A stretch of DNA of 7,984 bases from Gemmatimonadales bacterium (GCA_013003805.1 JABDII010000067.1:1-7984); one strand, 5' to 3'. Positions 1-7,353 are shown, counted from the first letter of the stretch. The notes: a model not told the origin generated them from the sequence alone. Numbers and translations are program-made.

Positions 1-2
1 GC

Positions 3-479
3 ATGGCTCCTCCCTCCGTGGAGCATGAGGCCGTGGTGTCGTCTCCCGTCGAATCGTCGATCCCCACATCGCGGCGTATGATCGCCGCGGAACGGGCCAC
101 CGTACCGCAGTTCAGGGTGATCACGCAAGAAGAGGCCGACGCCAGGATGTCAGGCGCCATGAGGACCATACCGGGTATGGCGCTGACTCGGATCGAAGCG
201 GGCCCGGGGTCGAGCGTGCCGTTGGCGTTACCGGACGTCGAGGTCATCCGCTTGGTATACCGGTCACCCGCCGGTCACCTGATCCTGCTCGACGAGCAGC
301 GCCTTCCCGCAACCGCCGACCTCGGCGACGTCGGCATGGCGCCCGGTGATACCCTGATCAGCACCGACGAGAACGGGGTGACGGTCGCCCTCTGGCTGGC
401 CAACCGAACCTTGCGCCTGTCGCTCGCCGGGCAATTGGACCAGGCAACCATCCGCCGGATTCTCACCAGCATCAACTAG
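3..479 (+). CDS. Hypothetical protein, anti-sigma-factor-like C-terminal region (5' end uncertain)
   Basis: The frame is open from the first bases of the window to a TAG at 477-479, giving up to 158 residues from the ATG at base 3. Only two bases precede that ATG, so no ribosome binding site can be judged and the gene may well start outside the window. Residues 1-50 are polar and low in structure. Residues 55-158 alternate short hydrophobic strands (VEVIRLVYRS, GHLILLDEQRL, VTVALWLANRTLRLSLAG) and end in a short helix (LDQATIRRILTSI). The pattern 'variable/hydrophobic strand, then Leu-x-Gly, then a helix that reads xxLxxIL' resembles the extracytoplasmic ends of zinc-finger anti-sigma factors. 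If so, the missing N-terminus would hold the sigma-binding part and a membrane segment. No catalytic motif is visible. It runs convergently into the gene ending at 503, with 23 bp between them and no hairpin. The coding call is fairly firm, the function is a weak inference. Confidence 0.6.
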   Translation: MAPPSVEHEAVVSSPVESSIPTSRRMIAAERATVPQFRVITQEEADARMSGAMRTIPGMALTRIEAGPGSSVPLALPDVEVIRLVYRSPAGHLILLDEQRLPATADLGDVGMAPGDTLISTDENGVTVALWLANRTLRLSLAGQLDQATIRRILTSIN

Positions 480-502
480 CATCACTCATAACAACAGAGC
501 AT

Positions 503-1024
503 TCACCCGTCGGATTTCCGATCCCGCGGGATGCTGGTGATGCCGACCCCGACGACGAAGAACCCGTTGCGAGGGTCGTCCACCACAAAGCGACGCTCGA
601 CATCGAATCGGAGTCCGATCGACGATGAAATCTGGACGATCGCTCCACCACCCAGGTACAGATTGAGTACGCCACGACTTCCGGCCGAAACCGCGGCCAG
701 CGCAGAGACCCCTCCTCGCACGAGCAGGCTAAGCGCGGGAAGCCGAGCGGCACCGACGAGTCCGAGATCCGTCATGAACACGAGGTTGCCGGACTCGAAT
801 GCTTCCGGAAAAATCGAGAAGGCGAAGTCCGGGCCGAGCGCTTGTTCTGGAAGCTTGGTCGCGCGAAGGGTCAGGGTCGGCGTGGACACCCCAGAAAGGC
901 CGATCTGCTGAATCGAGCCGCCTACCGCCCAACCGGGGAGCATGCGGGATGGCCCCTGGGCCAAAAGCGCACCGGTCGAGGCCCCCGTGAGGAACATCGC
1001 GAGCATGATGGTGGCGCGAGCCAT
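503..1024 (-). CDS. Exported small protein, probable outer-membrane beta-barrel
   Basis: A 173-residue protein read leftward. I chose the ATG at 1024 over the in-frame TTG at 1051 because a GGAG lies 6 bases upstream of it, and because it places a typical signal peptide at the very N-terminus: a short basic start (MARA), a hydrophobic core (TIMLAMFLTGASTGALL) and an AQG cleavage-like site near residues 22-24. The mature part is rich in alternating hydrophobic/polar stretches with Gly and Ser turns (for example LSLLVRGGVSALAAVSAG, LNLYLGGGAIVQISS, IGLRFDVERRFVVDD, GFFVVGVGITSI). This is what small 6-8-stranded outer-membrane barrels look like. There is no C-terminal Phe: it ends in a polar RDRKSDG tail. 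It lies divergent from the BTAD regulator across a shared promoter gap, so it is a plausible target of that regulator. Family not recognised; porin-like, surface-structural or stress roles are all possible. Confidence 0.72.
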   Translation of the reverse strand: MARATIMLAMFLTGASTGALLAQGPSRMLPGWAVGGSIQQIGLSGVSTPTLTLRATKLPEQALGPDFAFSIFPEAFESGNLVFMTDLGLVGAARLPALSLLVRGGVSALAAVSAGSRGVLNLYLGGGAIVQISSSIGLRFDVERRFVVDDPRNGFFVVGVGITSIPRDRKSDG

Positions 1025-1054
1025 GGAATACTCCAGTGTCGAGGTCGCCAAGAC

Positions 1055-1060
1055 AGTATG
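1055..1060 (-). promoter_or_regulatory. Candidate -10 of the exported-protein gene
   Basis: Read leftward the hexamer is CATACT, about 30 bases before the ATG at 1024. At the standard 17-base spacing the -35 would be TCACGG, a poor match to TTGACA that lies inside the right-hand copy of the direct repeat. A weak -35 covered by a repeat is what one expects of an activator-dependent promoter. Inference from position and sequence only. Confidence 0.3.
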
Positions 1061-1066
1061 GCGGAT

Positions 1067-1085
1067 CCGTGACCTACCCGTGACC
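1067..1085. promoter_or_regulatory. Perfect 8-bp direct repeat, candidate BTAD/SARP operator
   Basis: CCGTGACC occurs at 1067-1074 and again at 1078-1085, separated by TAC, so the period is 11 bp, about one helical turn. SARP-family activators, which share the winged helix plus BTAD architecture of the gene starting at 1116, are known to bind short direct repeats spaced by 11 bp (or a multiple) beside the -10 of their targets. Here the left copy covers the -35 position of the rightward promoter candidate and the right copy covers that of the leftward one. The repeat is seen directly; binding by the adjacent regulator is inferred. Confidence 0.55.
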
Positions 1086-1089
1086 CGCC

Positions 1090-1095
1090 TATCTT
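1090..1095 (+). promoter_or_regulatory. Candidate -10 of the BTAD regulator gene
   Basis: TATCTT lies about 20 bases before the ATG at 1116. With a 17-base spacer the -35 is CCGTGA at 1067-1072, unlike TTGACA and inside the left copy of the direct repeat, which would fit autoregulation. The leader would be very short, with an AGGA at 1099-1102 and a GGCGAG at 1105-1110 as the only Shine-Dalgarno-like bases. Confidence 0.3.
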
Positions 1096-1115
1096 TCTAG
1101 GATGGCGAGCCATCT

Positions 1116-3875
1116 ATGATCGAGCTCAAGACCCTTGGAGCCCTTGAGCTTCGGGGCGCCGGGACGGCAGATTGCAGTGCCGTCTTGCGGCAGCCCAAGC
1201 GGCTAGCCCTTCTAACCTACTTGGCCTGTGCCTCCCCGCGGCGGTTCCACCGGCGCGACTCCTTGCTTGCTGTTTTCTGGCCCGACCTCGACACGGCGCA
1301 CGGCCGCGCCGCACTACGGCGCGCGCTCTACTTCTTGAGGGGCACCCTGGGCGATGATGTCGTGGTTGGCCGGGGCGAAGAGGAGATCGGGGTCGATGAG
1401 AAACTCCTGTGGTGCGACGTACGGGCATTCGAGCGCGCGCTCGCCGACGGACACCGCGAGGAAGCGCTCGGACTCTATCACGGCGATCTCCTCGATGGGT
1501 TCTTCGTCAGCTCGGCGCCCGACTTCGAGCGGTGGCTCGACGGGGAGCGCGCAGCACTCCGGACCGCGGCTGCTCGAGCCGCATGGTCCATGGCGGAGGA
1601 GGCCGAAGCAGACCACCCGCGGAAGGCGTTGGAGTGGGCCAAACGCGCCGCCGATCTCACACCATTCGAAGAAGAACCGCTCCGCCGCCTCATGCAGCTG
1701 TGTGAGCGCCATGGAGACCTTGCCGCGGGACTCGCCGCGTTCACTGTTTTCGCGCGGCGCTTCGCGGATGAATTCGAGCTCACGCCGTCGGAAGAGACCG
1801 TAGCCCTCGCGGAGGGCATTCGGGCACGAGGGGTCGCTCCGGAGAAGGTGTCGGACGCGGCGAGTCCCGCCCCGCCGCCCTCGCCGCATCCCGCCCCGGA
1901 TCTGGTCGCGGTCCTTCCGTTCACCGTGTCGGCGCCCGCCAAGTTCGCCTATCTCGCCGAGGGCATGGTGGACCTGCTCGGCACCAAGCTGGACGGGACC
2001 CGGGCACTCCGCGTGGTGGACCCGAGGGCGTTGCTCGGTTGGCTCGCAGAGCGCGGGAGAACATCCGACACGCCGGCAGAGGTAGACGAAGTGGCAAGGC
2101 AATTTGATGCGGACCACGTGTTGGTGGGGAGTGCGGTAGTTGGCGGCGACCGGATTCAGCTGAGCGCGACGATGTACGATCGTGCCGGAGGAGCGGAGTT
2201 GGTTGCGCAAGCCGCCGGAGAGGCGGAGGGCGAGCTGTTCGACCTGGTCGATGAGGTGTCCCGTCAACTCCTGGCATCGCAGAGCACCGGCCCGGCCGGT
2301 CGCGTCACACGACTCGCGGCGCACACCACCCAATCACTCACGGCACTCAAGCAGTACCTGGAAGGCGAGCATCAGTTTCGAGCCGGCCGGTACTTCCAGG
2401 CCATCGCCGCCTACCAGCTTGCCGCGTCCACCGATCCGGATTTCGCGTTGGCGCATTATCGCCTGGCCGCAGCCCTCGCGGCTTGCGCCATGCCCGACGG
2501 CGCGCGGCTCGCCGCGAGCCAGGCGCTGGCGAGACGGGAACGGCTGGCGCCGCACGACCGCCTGTTGCTGGACGCCCAGGAGGCCTGGTTGGGCGGCCGG
2601 GCGGCCGAGGCGGAGCGGTTGTACTCCGACATCGTCGGGCTCTATCCCGACAGCCTCGAGGCCTGGTTCCTCCTGGGCGATCTCCTGTTTCACCACAATC
2701 CCTACCGCGGGCGTTCGATCGTCGAGGCGCGCGCTCCCCTGGACCGGGCCATCACCTTGGATCCCAAGCATGTGAGCGCGTTGGGATTGTCGGCCCGAAT
2801 CGCGGCACTGGAGGGGCGGACGGAGGATGTCGACGCCACCATTACCCGCATCCTCACCACCAGTCCGACCGGCGATCAGGCGCTCCCGATGCGGGCACTC
2901 AGGGCCTTCGCGCTGGGCGACACGGCCGAAGAACTGGAGGTCTTGCGGGGCCTCAAGGACGCACGCGCGCTAACGATCGGGATCGCCTTCTCGGATGTCG
3001 CCCTGTACTCCGGCAATCTCGACGGCACCGCGCGATTCGCCCAGGAGTTCCTCGCCGTGGCCCGCTCGCCGGAGCTTCAGGCGCTGTGCCACATCATACT
3101 GGCGCACCTCGCGGTCATGCGCGGCCGTCAAACTGACGCCCTGACCGAGCTCGGCACGGCGCAGGGGCTCGATCGCGCCTGGGCACTCGAGATCCGCGGA
3201 CTGTTTGCCACGTTGCCGTTCTTTCCCGTCGATTCGGAACAGGTGTCGGACGTCCGTGACGAGCTAGCCGAGTGGGATGCTGCCGCGACGCCGCCGAGTC
3301 CCAACCTCCCACTTCGGGTCCACAACGGCTTGCACGCCCACCTCCGGCTCTACCTCCTTGGCCACGTGCATGCTCGACTGGGTGACTTCGATCGTGCCAC
3401 CGAGTGCGCGAGGGACTTGTTGGCGCTCGAAGATCCGGCCGGACTCAGACCCTTCGTGAAGACCCTCGCCGCAAGCATTCGCGCGAAAGTCGCGTGGGGA
3501 GCGGGAGACTTGGGTGACGCACTCCAGATGCTCGAGGCCAACCGCCCGGACGTCTGGTTTCAACGAACCGTCACGTCGCCGTTCTACGGACAGATCTTCG
3601 AACGCTTCATGCGGGCGGAATTGCTGCGGGAATTGGGCCGCTCCACCGAGGCGGCCTCCTGGTATCGGGCCCTGGTGGAGCGCTCGCCCTTCGAGCTACC
3701 CTACCGGCCGATGGTCCATCTCCGCCTTCACGAGTTCGCGATTCGGGACGGCGATTCCGACGCCGCCGATGTCCACCAGGCACGCTTCAAAGCGCTGTTA
3801 CAGAACGCGGAGGGTCACGTGGCGCGCGCGATGGGACACCAGGCCGTGAACCTGATGGGTCATTCTCAAGGATAG
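1116..3875 (+). CDS. BTAD/SARP-like transcriptional activator with TolB-like domain and TPR repeats
   Basis: A 919-residue cytoplasmic regulator with no signal peptide or membrane segment. Residues 1-95 form an OmpR/SARP-like winged helix (LRQPKRLALLTYLA, RRDSLLAVFWPDLD, ARAALRRALYFLR-like helices) that should contact DNA. Residues 98-240 are the bacterial transcriptional activator domain, with the family's LYHGDLLDGF, FERWLDGERAALR and ALEWAKRAADLTPFEEEPLRRLM segments. A Pro/Ala-rich linker at about 241-262 leads into a TolB-N/FlgO-like alpha/beta domain at 263-388 (VAVLPFTV, FAYLAEGMVDLL, DADHVLVGSAV, IQLSATMYD). From about 402 to 905 there are TPR-like helical pairs, for example AGRYFQAIAAYQLAASTDPDFALAHYRLA. 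The short classical SARPs are about 250-300 residues, so two thirds of this protein is an added sensory or protein-binding region. The ligand or partner is unknown. The ATG at 1116 fits the conserved start of the winged helix. It is divergent from the exported-protein gene and faces the HD-GYP gene tail to tail, 32 bp apart. Confidence 0.88.
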   Translation: MIELKTLGALELRGAGTADCSAVLRQPKRLALLTYLACASPRRFHRRDSLLAVFWPDLDTAHGRAALRRALYFLRGTLGDDVVVGRGEEEIGVDEKLLWCDVRAFERALADGHREEALGLYHGDLLDGFFVSSAPDFERWLDGERAALRTAAARAAWSMAEEAEADHPRKALEWAKRAADLTPFEEEPLRRLMQLCERHGDLAAGLAAFTVFARRFADEFELTPSEETVALAEGIRARGVAPEKVSDAASPAPPPSPHPAPDLVAVLPFTVSAPAKFAYLAEGMVDLLGTKLDGTRALRVVDPRALLGWLAERGRTSDTPAEVDEVARQFDADHVLVGSAVVGGDRIQLSATMYDRAGGAELVAQAAGEAEGELFDLVDEVSRQLLASQSTGPAGRVTRLAAHTTQSLTALKQYLEGEHQFRAGRYFQAIAAYQLAASTDPDFALAHYRLAAALAACAMPDGARLAASQALARRERLAPHDRLLLDAQEAWLGGRAAEAERLYSDIVGLYPDSLEAWFLLGDLLFHHNPYRGRSIVEARAPLDRAITLDPKHVSALGLSARIAALEGRTEDVDATITRILTTSPTGDQALPMRALRAFALGDTAEELEVLRGLKDARALTIGIAFSDVALYSGNLDGTARFAQEFLAVARSPELQALCHIILAHLAVMRGRQTDALTELGTAQGLDRAWALEIRGLFATLPFFPVDSEQVSDVRDELAEWDAAATPPSPNLPLRVHNGLHAHLRLYLLGHVHARLGDFDRATECARDLLALEDPAGLRPFVKTLAASIRAKVAWGAGDLGDALQMLEANRPDVWFQRTVTSPFYGQIFERFMRAELLRELGRSTEAASWYRALVERSPFELPYRPMVHLRLHEFAIRDGDSDAADVHQARFKALLQNAEGHVARAMGHQAVNLMGHSQG

Positions 3876-3907
3876 AGTTGTTGGTTCGAGAGGCTACGTG
3901 TCGTGCG

Positions 3908-5152
3908 CTACGCCGAGGCGGGTGACTCCGGAAGCTCCACATCCGAAGCGGCGCCGTTGCCCGGGGCGGTGCCCTGCCCCTGTTCCCGCGCGAGCACCAA
4001 TCCATCCGGCCCGATGAGCACGACCTGGCCGTCCATCCGCCGCATGAAGCTGACGAACGTACTGGCCACACCGGTATCGAAGATGCTCCCGGCGCCCTGC
4101 TCGATGTAGCGGAGTGCCTCCGCCGGCTCCCAGGCCGGGCGGTAACTTCTCGGTGTCCGAAGGGCGTCGTACGCGTCGCACACCGAGATCACCTTGCTGA
4201 CGTAATGGAAGTCCCGGGAGTAACGCAGGCCCGGGTACCCGTGACCGTCCGGGCGGCCGTGGTGCTCGTACGCGGCGATGGCGGCGAGCTCGAATTCGGC
4301 ATCGCGCCGAAGCAGGAGCCGGGCGCCTTCCTCGGGATGTTGCTGGACCACCTGCCGGTCAGCTTGGGAGAGCTTGCGCTTCTTCAGGACTTTCTGGGGC
4401 ACTCGGCTCATTCCGATATCGTGGAGCAACCCCGCCGTCCCGAACGCGCGGATGTCCTTCGACCCCATGCCCAGCGATTCAGCGAGCGTCATCGCGAGGA
4501 CCGCGACGTTGATGGCATGCATGGTGGAATAGTCGTCGTGCGTCTGGAGGTCGAGCAGTGGGATCAGAATCTCGCCTTCCGAACGCACCGCGACCGCAAG
4601 CGACCGCACCACCGCCTCCACTTCATCGAGCGGGACCGTCTCCTGAAGCGCCGCCCGCTGGTACAGCCACCGGACCGCCTCCGTCTCCTCGCCGAGTCGG
4701 TACGGCAGAGTCGCCGTGCGGAGGAACTCCTCGGAGAGTTCCAGATCTCCCTCGCCTGTCACGCGCAGCATGCCACACGTGATGCCGGGGCGGACCGGTA
4801 GTGGACCGTCCGCTCTCGCTTCGGAGCTCAACCGCCTGAAGATGTCATCGAGAAAGTGGCCGAACGCGTCCCGGACGACGTCGTTGGCGAATTCCATTCG
4901 CTGGGCGCCCTGGGCCCCAAGCCGTTCCGCCCACGGCCACGCGTGCATGTCGTGCAGCGTGCGCTGACCGTAGATGACCGACCCGTCGATGAACGAGAAC
5001 GTGGCTGGTGCCTCCTCGTCCAGGAGTTCCCGAAGCTTCTCGAAGGAACGGTCCACCACCCGGGCGCGGGCGGGATGGCCCTCGCCATAGAGCTGCATGG
5101 CCGAGAGCGCGTGGGCCATGGAGTGGAGGAAGAGAACGGGACGCTCACTCAT
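3908..5152 (-). CDS. HD-GYP domain protein, probable cyclic-di-GMP phosphodiesterase
   Basis: A 414-residue cytoplasmic protein. Residues 195-375 are an HD-GYP domain with the metal ligands in place: H212 (DDYSTMHAINVA), the HD pair H244-D245 (LLHDIG), H272 (QHPEEGA), H297-H298, and D326 in the CDAYDAL segment; the GYP motif is G305-P307. HD-GYP enzymes hydrolyse cyclic-di-GMP to pGpG or GMP, so activity is likely. The common HHE is HHG here (G299), and the position four residues before H212 is Tyr rather than the Glu seen in tri-metal members, so a two-metal centre is more likely. Residues 1-110 form an uncharacterised N-terminal domain (LYGEGHP at 21-27) matching the N-terminal domain of the upstream gene. 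Residues 376-414 hold a short hydrophobic strand pair (VVLIGPDGLVLA) and a disordered tail. The ATG lies 2 bp after the upstream stop, with AAGGTG about 11 bases before it inside that gene, so translation is probably coupled. Confidence 0.9.
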   Translation of the reverse strand: MSERPVLFLHSMAHALSAMQLYGEGHPARARVVDRSFEKLRELLDEEAPATFSFIDGSVIYGQRTLHDMHAWPWAERLGAQGAQRMEFANDVVRDAFGHFLDDIFRRLSSEARADGPLPVRPGITCGMLRVTGEGDLELSEEFLRTATLPYRLGEETEAVRWLYQRAALQETVPLDEVEAVVRSLAVAVRSEGEILIPLLDLQTHDDYSTMHAINVAVLAMTLAESLGMGSKDIRAFGTAGLLHDIGMSRVPQKVLKKRKLSQADRQVVQQHPEEGARLLLRRDAEFELAAIAAYEHHGRPDGHGYPGLRYSRDFHYVSKVISVCDAYDALRTPRSYRPAWEPAEALRYIEQGAGSIFDTGVASTFVSFMRRMDGQVVLIGPDGLVLAREQGQGTAPGNGAASDVELPESPASA

Positions 5153-5154
5153 CG

Positions 5155-7353
5155 CTAGACGATCACCTTGAGTCGAGGGTCATCGGTCACTTGATGGAGC
5201 CTGAGATGCGCTCCGGCGGCGTCGCGCACTTGCTTGTCGCGGTGCCGTTCGGCTCGTCTCAGGACCGGCAGCGCCTTCGGGTTCCATCGCCAGTGAATGG
5301 TAAGGGCGGTCACGGCCGCCAACATCTCCGGCGACTTGGGGGCGATGCGGCGGAGCCCGTACCAGCGCCGGGGCCCCGTCGCGACATTCAACAGGCATTC
5401 GAGGACCGCCGGATCGTCCGATGGCGCGATGGCCCGGACGGCGATCGGCACGAGGTCCTTGGGCAATTCGTCTCTCTGCAACCGGTCGAGCACCACCGGC
5501 ACGGCATCGGCCGGGCAGCCCTCCATGGCCGAGACCAGGCCCAACCGGATGGTCGGCGGGTCGGGCGCAGCGACCGCCTCGCGAATGGCCCGGTCTCGCA
5601 TCGCCGGATCGTGGAGCAGGAGCTTGAAGCCCTCGTGACGGACCCGTGCATCCGAATGTGCCAGGCACGCGGAGGGCGAGAATTCCTCGGGCAACTCTGG
5701 CAGCTTGGAGAGGAGCTTGATGAGGTTCCGCTGGACGTACCATGGGGCTCCCGCGATCCGCTCTGCCGCTTCGGGGCCGACATCCGATCCAAACCTGGCC
5801 AGGAATTCGAGGAGCCTGGCCCGGACCTTCCGATCTTGTGACGTGGCGAGCGCATCGAACATGGCGCCTGCGGCATCCAGCCCGCACTCCGGCACCATCC
5901 GGCCGAGAGTCTCCGTGTCCACCGTCGGCGCGCTGAGGAGAACGCTCACCGTATACGGATGGACCACGCGCGCCTTGAGTTCCTGCGCCACGGGATCGGC
6001 CTCGGGCGCCTCTTCGATGAGGTGCAGCAATTCGTCCACGCGTCCGCGGGCGATGAGGTAGTCGGCGGCTCGCAGGGTCCCAACTTCCATGACCCCGCCC
6101 TCCAGACTCATCTGCACGATGCGATCCGGCTCCGGCGCGTAGGCGGACACTTCGTCGAACTCGTCGGGCACGATGCGCGGCAGGTGCGCCAGCGTCCGTT
6201 CGTAGACGGCTGGGATGGTGGCGTCGGACTCCTTCTCATCCCACCGCTCGAGCAGCTTGCGGATCATCTCTCGGAAAGACTCGTCCGCGTGGTGCTTTCG
6301 CGGCCCGCCATCATCTTCCGCATGCGTCGCCAGCTTATGGAGCAACTGCAGCAGCGCGGGCGACAGGCTGCGGTTCGAGGCGTTGGCCGCCGCCTCGACG
6401 AGGCGAATCACCAGCTTCGCCGCCATTACGTGGGAGCTCTCCAGCAGGAACTGACGCTGCGCCGTGCCGTTGTCACGCATGGCAAGCAAGCGCTGGAGCG
6501 CGTCCTCCGAGAGCCGCCCGATCAGCTTGGCGAAGTGCTTCTGCACCGTCACCGATTCGCTGCGGCCGCGCTCGCGACAGGCCTCGGTGAACTCGGTCAG
6601 GGCGGTGAGGAGCCGTTTGTTATAGTCCTGATCCTCGCAGTGCTCTTCGATCGCCGTGGCGAGTGCGTCGGCATCGAGGGCGGACCCGGCTTCGTCGGTC
6701 AGCTCTTCCGTGACGGCGGCCCGGGCCAATCCGATCCAGAGCAGCTTGGCCCACGCCTCGCCCGCCGAGACGTCCTGGTCATCTTCATCGGCATCATCGA
6801 ACAGGACGAGATGATCGTAGGATGGTGGATAGAGCCGGATGTGCTTCCAATGTGGGGGCGTGCTGCTCGCGGGAACTGCGTCGGGCCCGTCCGACGAGGA
6901 GCGGAGTATGGTGGCAAAGAGCTCGGTCAACTCCGATCGCTTGACCCCGCGCAGCAGCTTGACGCCTCCCACGTCGCGGCGGTGCAGGTGCTCCGCGAGA
7001 TCCCGAAGCAGGACGTGCTTGGGGTCGGTCGGGATTCCCGCCACCAGGAGCTGGTTCGGGGCGACCCCGACCGCGACCGCGCCGCGATCGAGGAAGACCG
7101 ATTCGAGCTTCTTGGAGAGATTGTGGATGGCGGTCTCTAACGCCGGATGCCCATCGGGGTACATCGAGAAGCGCTGGTAGGCCCCGGAGAACGCGACGAC
7201 AAACTCCGCCAGCTCGCGCGAGAGCACGAGCCGCTCGCCCCCCCCGCTCCCGCTCCCGGCCCGAGTCAGCGCATCGGTCATGTTTTCTGCATCACCGACT
7301 TCGGCGTCATAGCGTTGCTCCAACAGCTCGCCGTCCCGAGGTTGTTGCGTCAC
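5155..7353 (-). CDS. HEAT-repeat protein with GHP-type N-terminal domain, partner of the HD-GYP gene
   Basis: A 732-residue cytoplasmic protein from the GTG at 7353, chosen because a GAGG stands 7 bases upstream. The frame stays open to a TTG at 7455 without a good site, and the ATG at 7281 is the main alternative. Residues 1-45 are polar and include a Gly/Ser linker. Residues about 45-150 form a domain with MYPDGHPALE (64-73), a strand pair (AVAVGVAPNQLLVAG) and a closing helix (RSELTELFATIL), matching the start of the downstream HD-GYP protein. Residues 215-470 are mostly helical and unassigned. From about 485 to 725 there are HEAT/armadillo-like helices (RKVRARLLEFLARFG, APWYVQRNLIKLLSKL, SDARVRHEGFKLLLHD, KQVRDAAGAHLRLH). 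No catalytic motif is visible. HEAT repeats serve as protein-binding scaffolds, so I infer a scaffold or sensor working with the HD-GYP enzyme encoded 2 bp downstream. The gene carries a G8 run and four G-tracts near its 5' end. Confidence 0.82.
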   Translation of the reverse strand: MTQQPRDGELLEQRYDAEVGDAENMTDALTRAGSGSGGGERLVLSRELAEFVVAFSGAYQRFSMYPDGHPALETAIHNLSKKLESVFLDRGAVAVGVAPNQLLVAGIPTDPKHVLLRDLAEHLHRRDVGGVKLLRGVKRSELTELFATILRSSSDGPDAVPASSTPPHWKHIRLYPPSYDHLVLFDDADEDDQDVSAGEAWAKLLWIGLARAAVTEELTDEAGSALDADALATAIEEHCEDQDYNKRLLTALTEFTEACRERGRSESVTVQKHFAKLIGRLSEDALQRLLAMRDNGTAQRQFLLESSHVMAAKLVIRLVEAAANASNRSLSPALLQLLHKLATHAEDDGGPRKHHADESFREMIRKLLERWDEKESDATIPAVYERTLAHLPRIVPDEFDEVSAYAPEPDRIVQMSLEGGVMEVGTLRAADYLIARGRVDELLHLIEEAPEADPVAQELKARVVHPYTVSVLLSAPTVDTETLGRMVPECGLDAAGAMFDALATSQDRKVRARLLEFLARFGSDVGPEAAERIAGAPWYVQRNLIKLLSKLPELPEEFSPSACLAHSDARVRHEGFKLLLHDPAMRDRAIREAVAAPDPPTIRLGLVSAMEGCPADAVPVVLDRLQRDELPKDLVPIAVRAIAPSDDPAVLECLLNVATGPRRWYGLRRIAPKSPEMLAAVTALTIHWRWNPKALPVLRRAERHRDKQVRDAAGAHLRLHQVTDDPRLKVIV
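7238..7262 (-). other. G-quadruplex-type motif with a G8 run inside the HEAT-protein gene
   Basis: On the coding strand four G-runs follow each other with loops of 2, 3 and 3 bases: GGG, CC, GGG, AGC, GGG, AGC, then eight Gs. This satisfies the usual G3+N1-7 rule. It lies 92-116 bases into the gene and encodes the Gly/Ser linker (AGSGSGGGE) ahead of the N-terminal domain. It would also be present in the mRNA. Folding is predicted by rule, not shown. Confidence 0.5.

Noticed and set aside
1314..2333. Leftward open frame of 339 codons inside the BTAD gene
   Set aside because: The forward frame encodes recognisable winged-helix, BTAD and TolB-like motifs through the same bases; the reverse translation is Arg/Pro/Gly-rich with no motif.
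3876..3907. Possible bidirectional terminator between the convergent BTAD and HD-GYP genes
   Set aside because: I found no stable stem in or around the 32 bp and no T-run on either strand; only a weak, bulged TCTCGAA/TTGAGA pairing overlaps the BTAD gene end.
4239..4246. Third copy of the CCGTGACC octamer, inside the HD-GYP gene
   Set aside because: It is a single copy within coding sequence with no partner at 11 bp, so it is most likely chance in GC-rich DNA.
5008..5841. Rightward open frame of 277 codons spanning the HD-GYP/HEAT gene junction
   Set aside because: It runs antisense across two well-supported genes and encodes a basic, low-complexity sequence with no family resemblance.
5959..7140. 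Rightward open frame of 393 codons opposite the HEAT-repeat gene
   Set aside because: It is a GC-driven shadow. Its translation has no recognisable domain, while the opposite strand shows clear HEAT-type helices, a good ribosome site and operon context.
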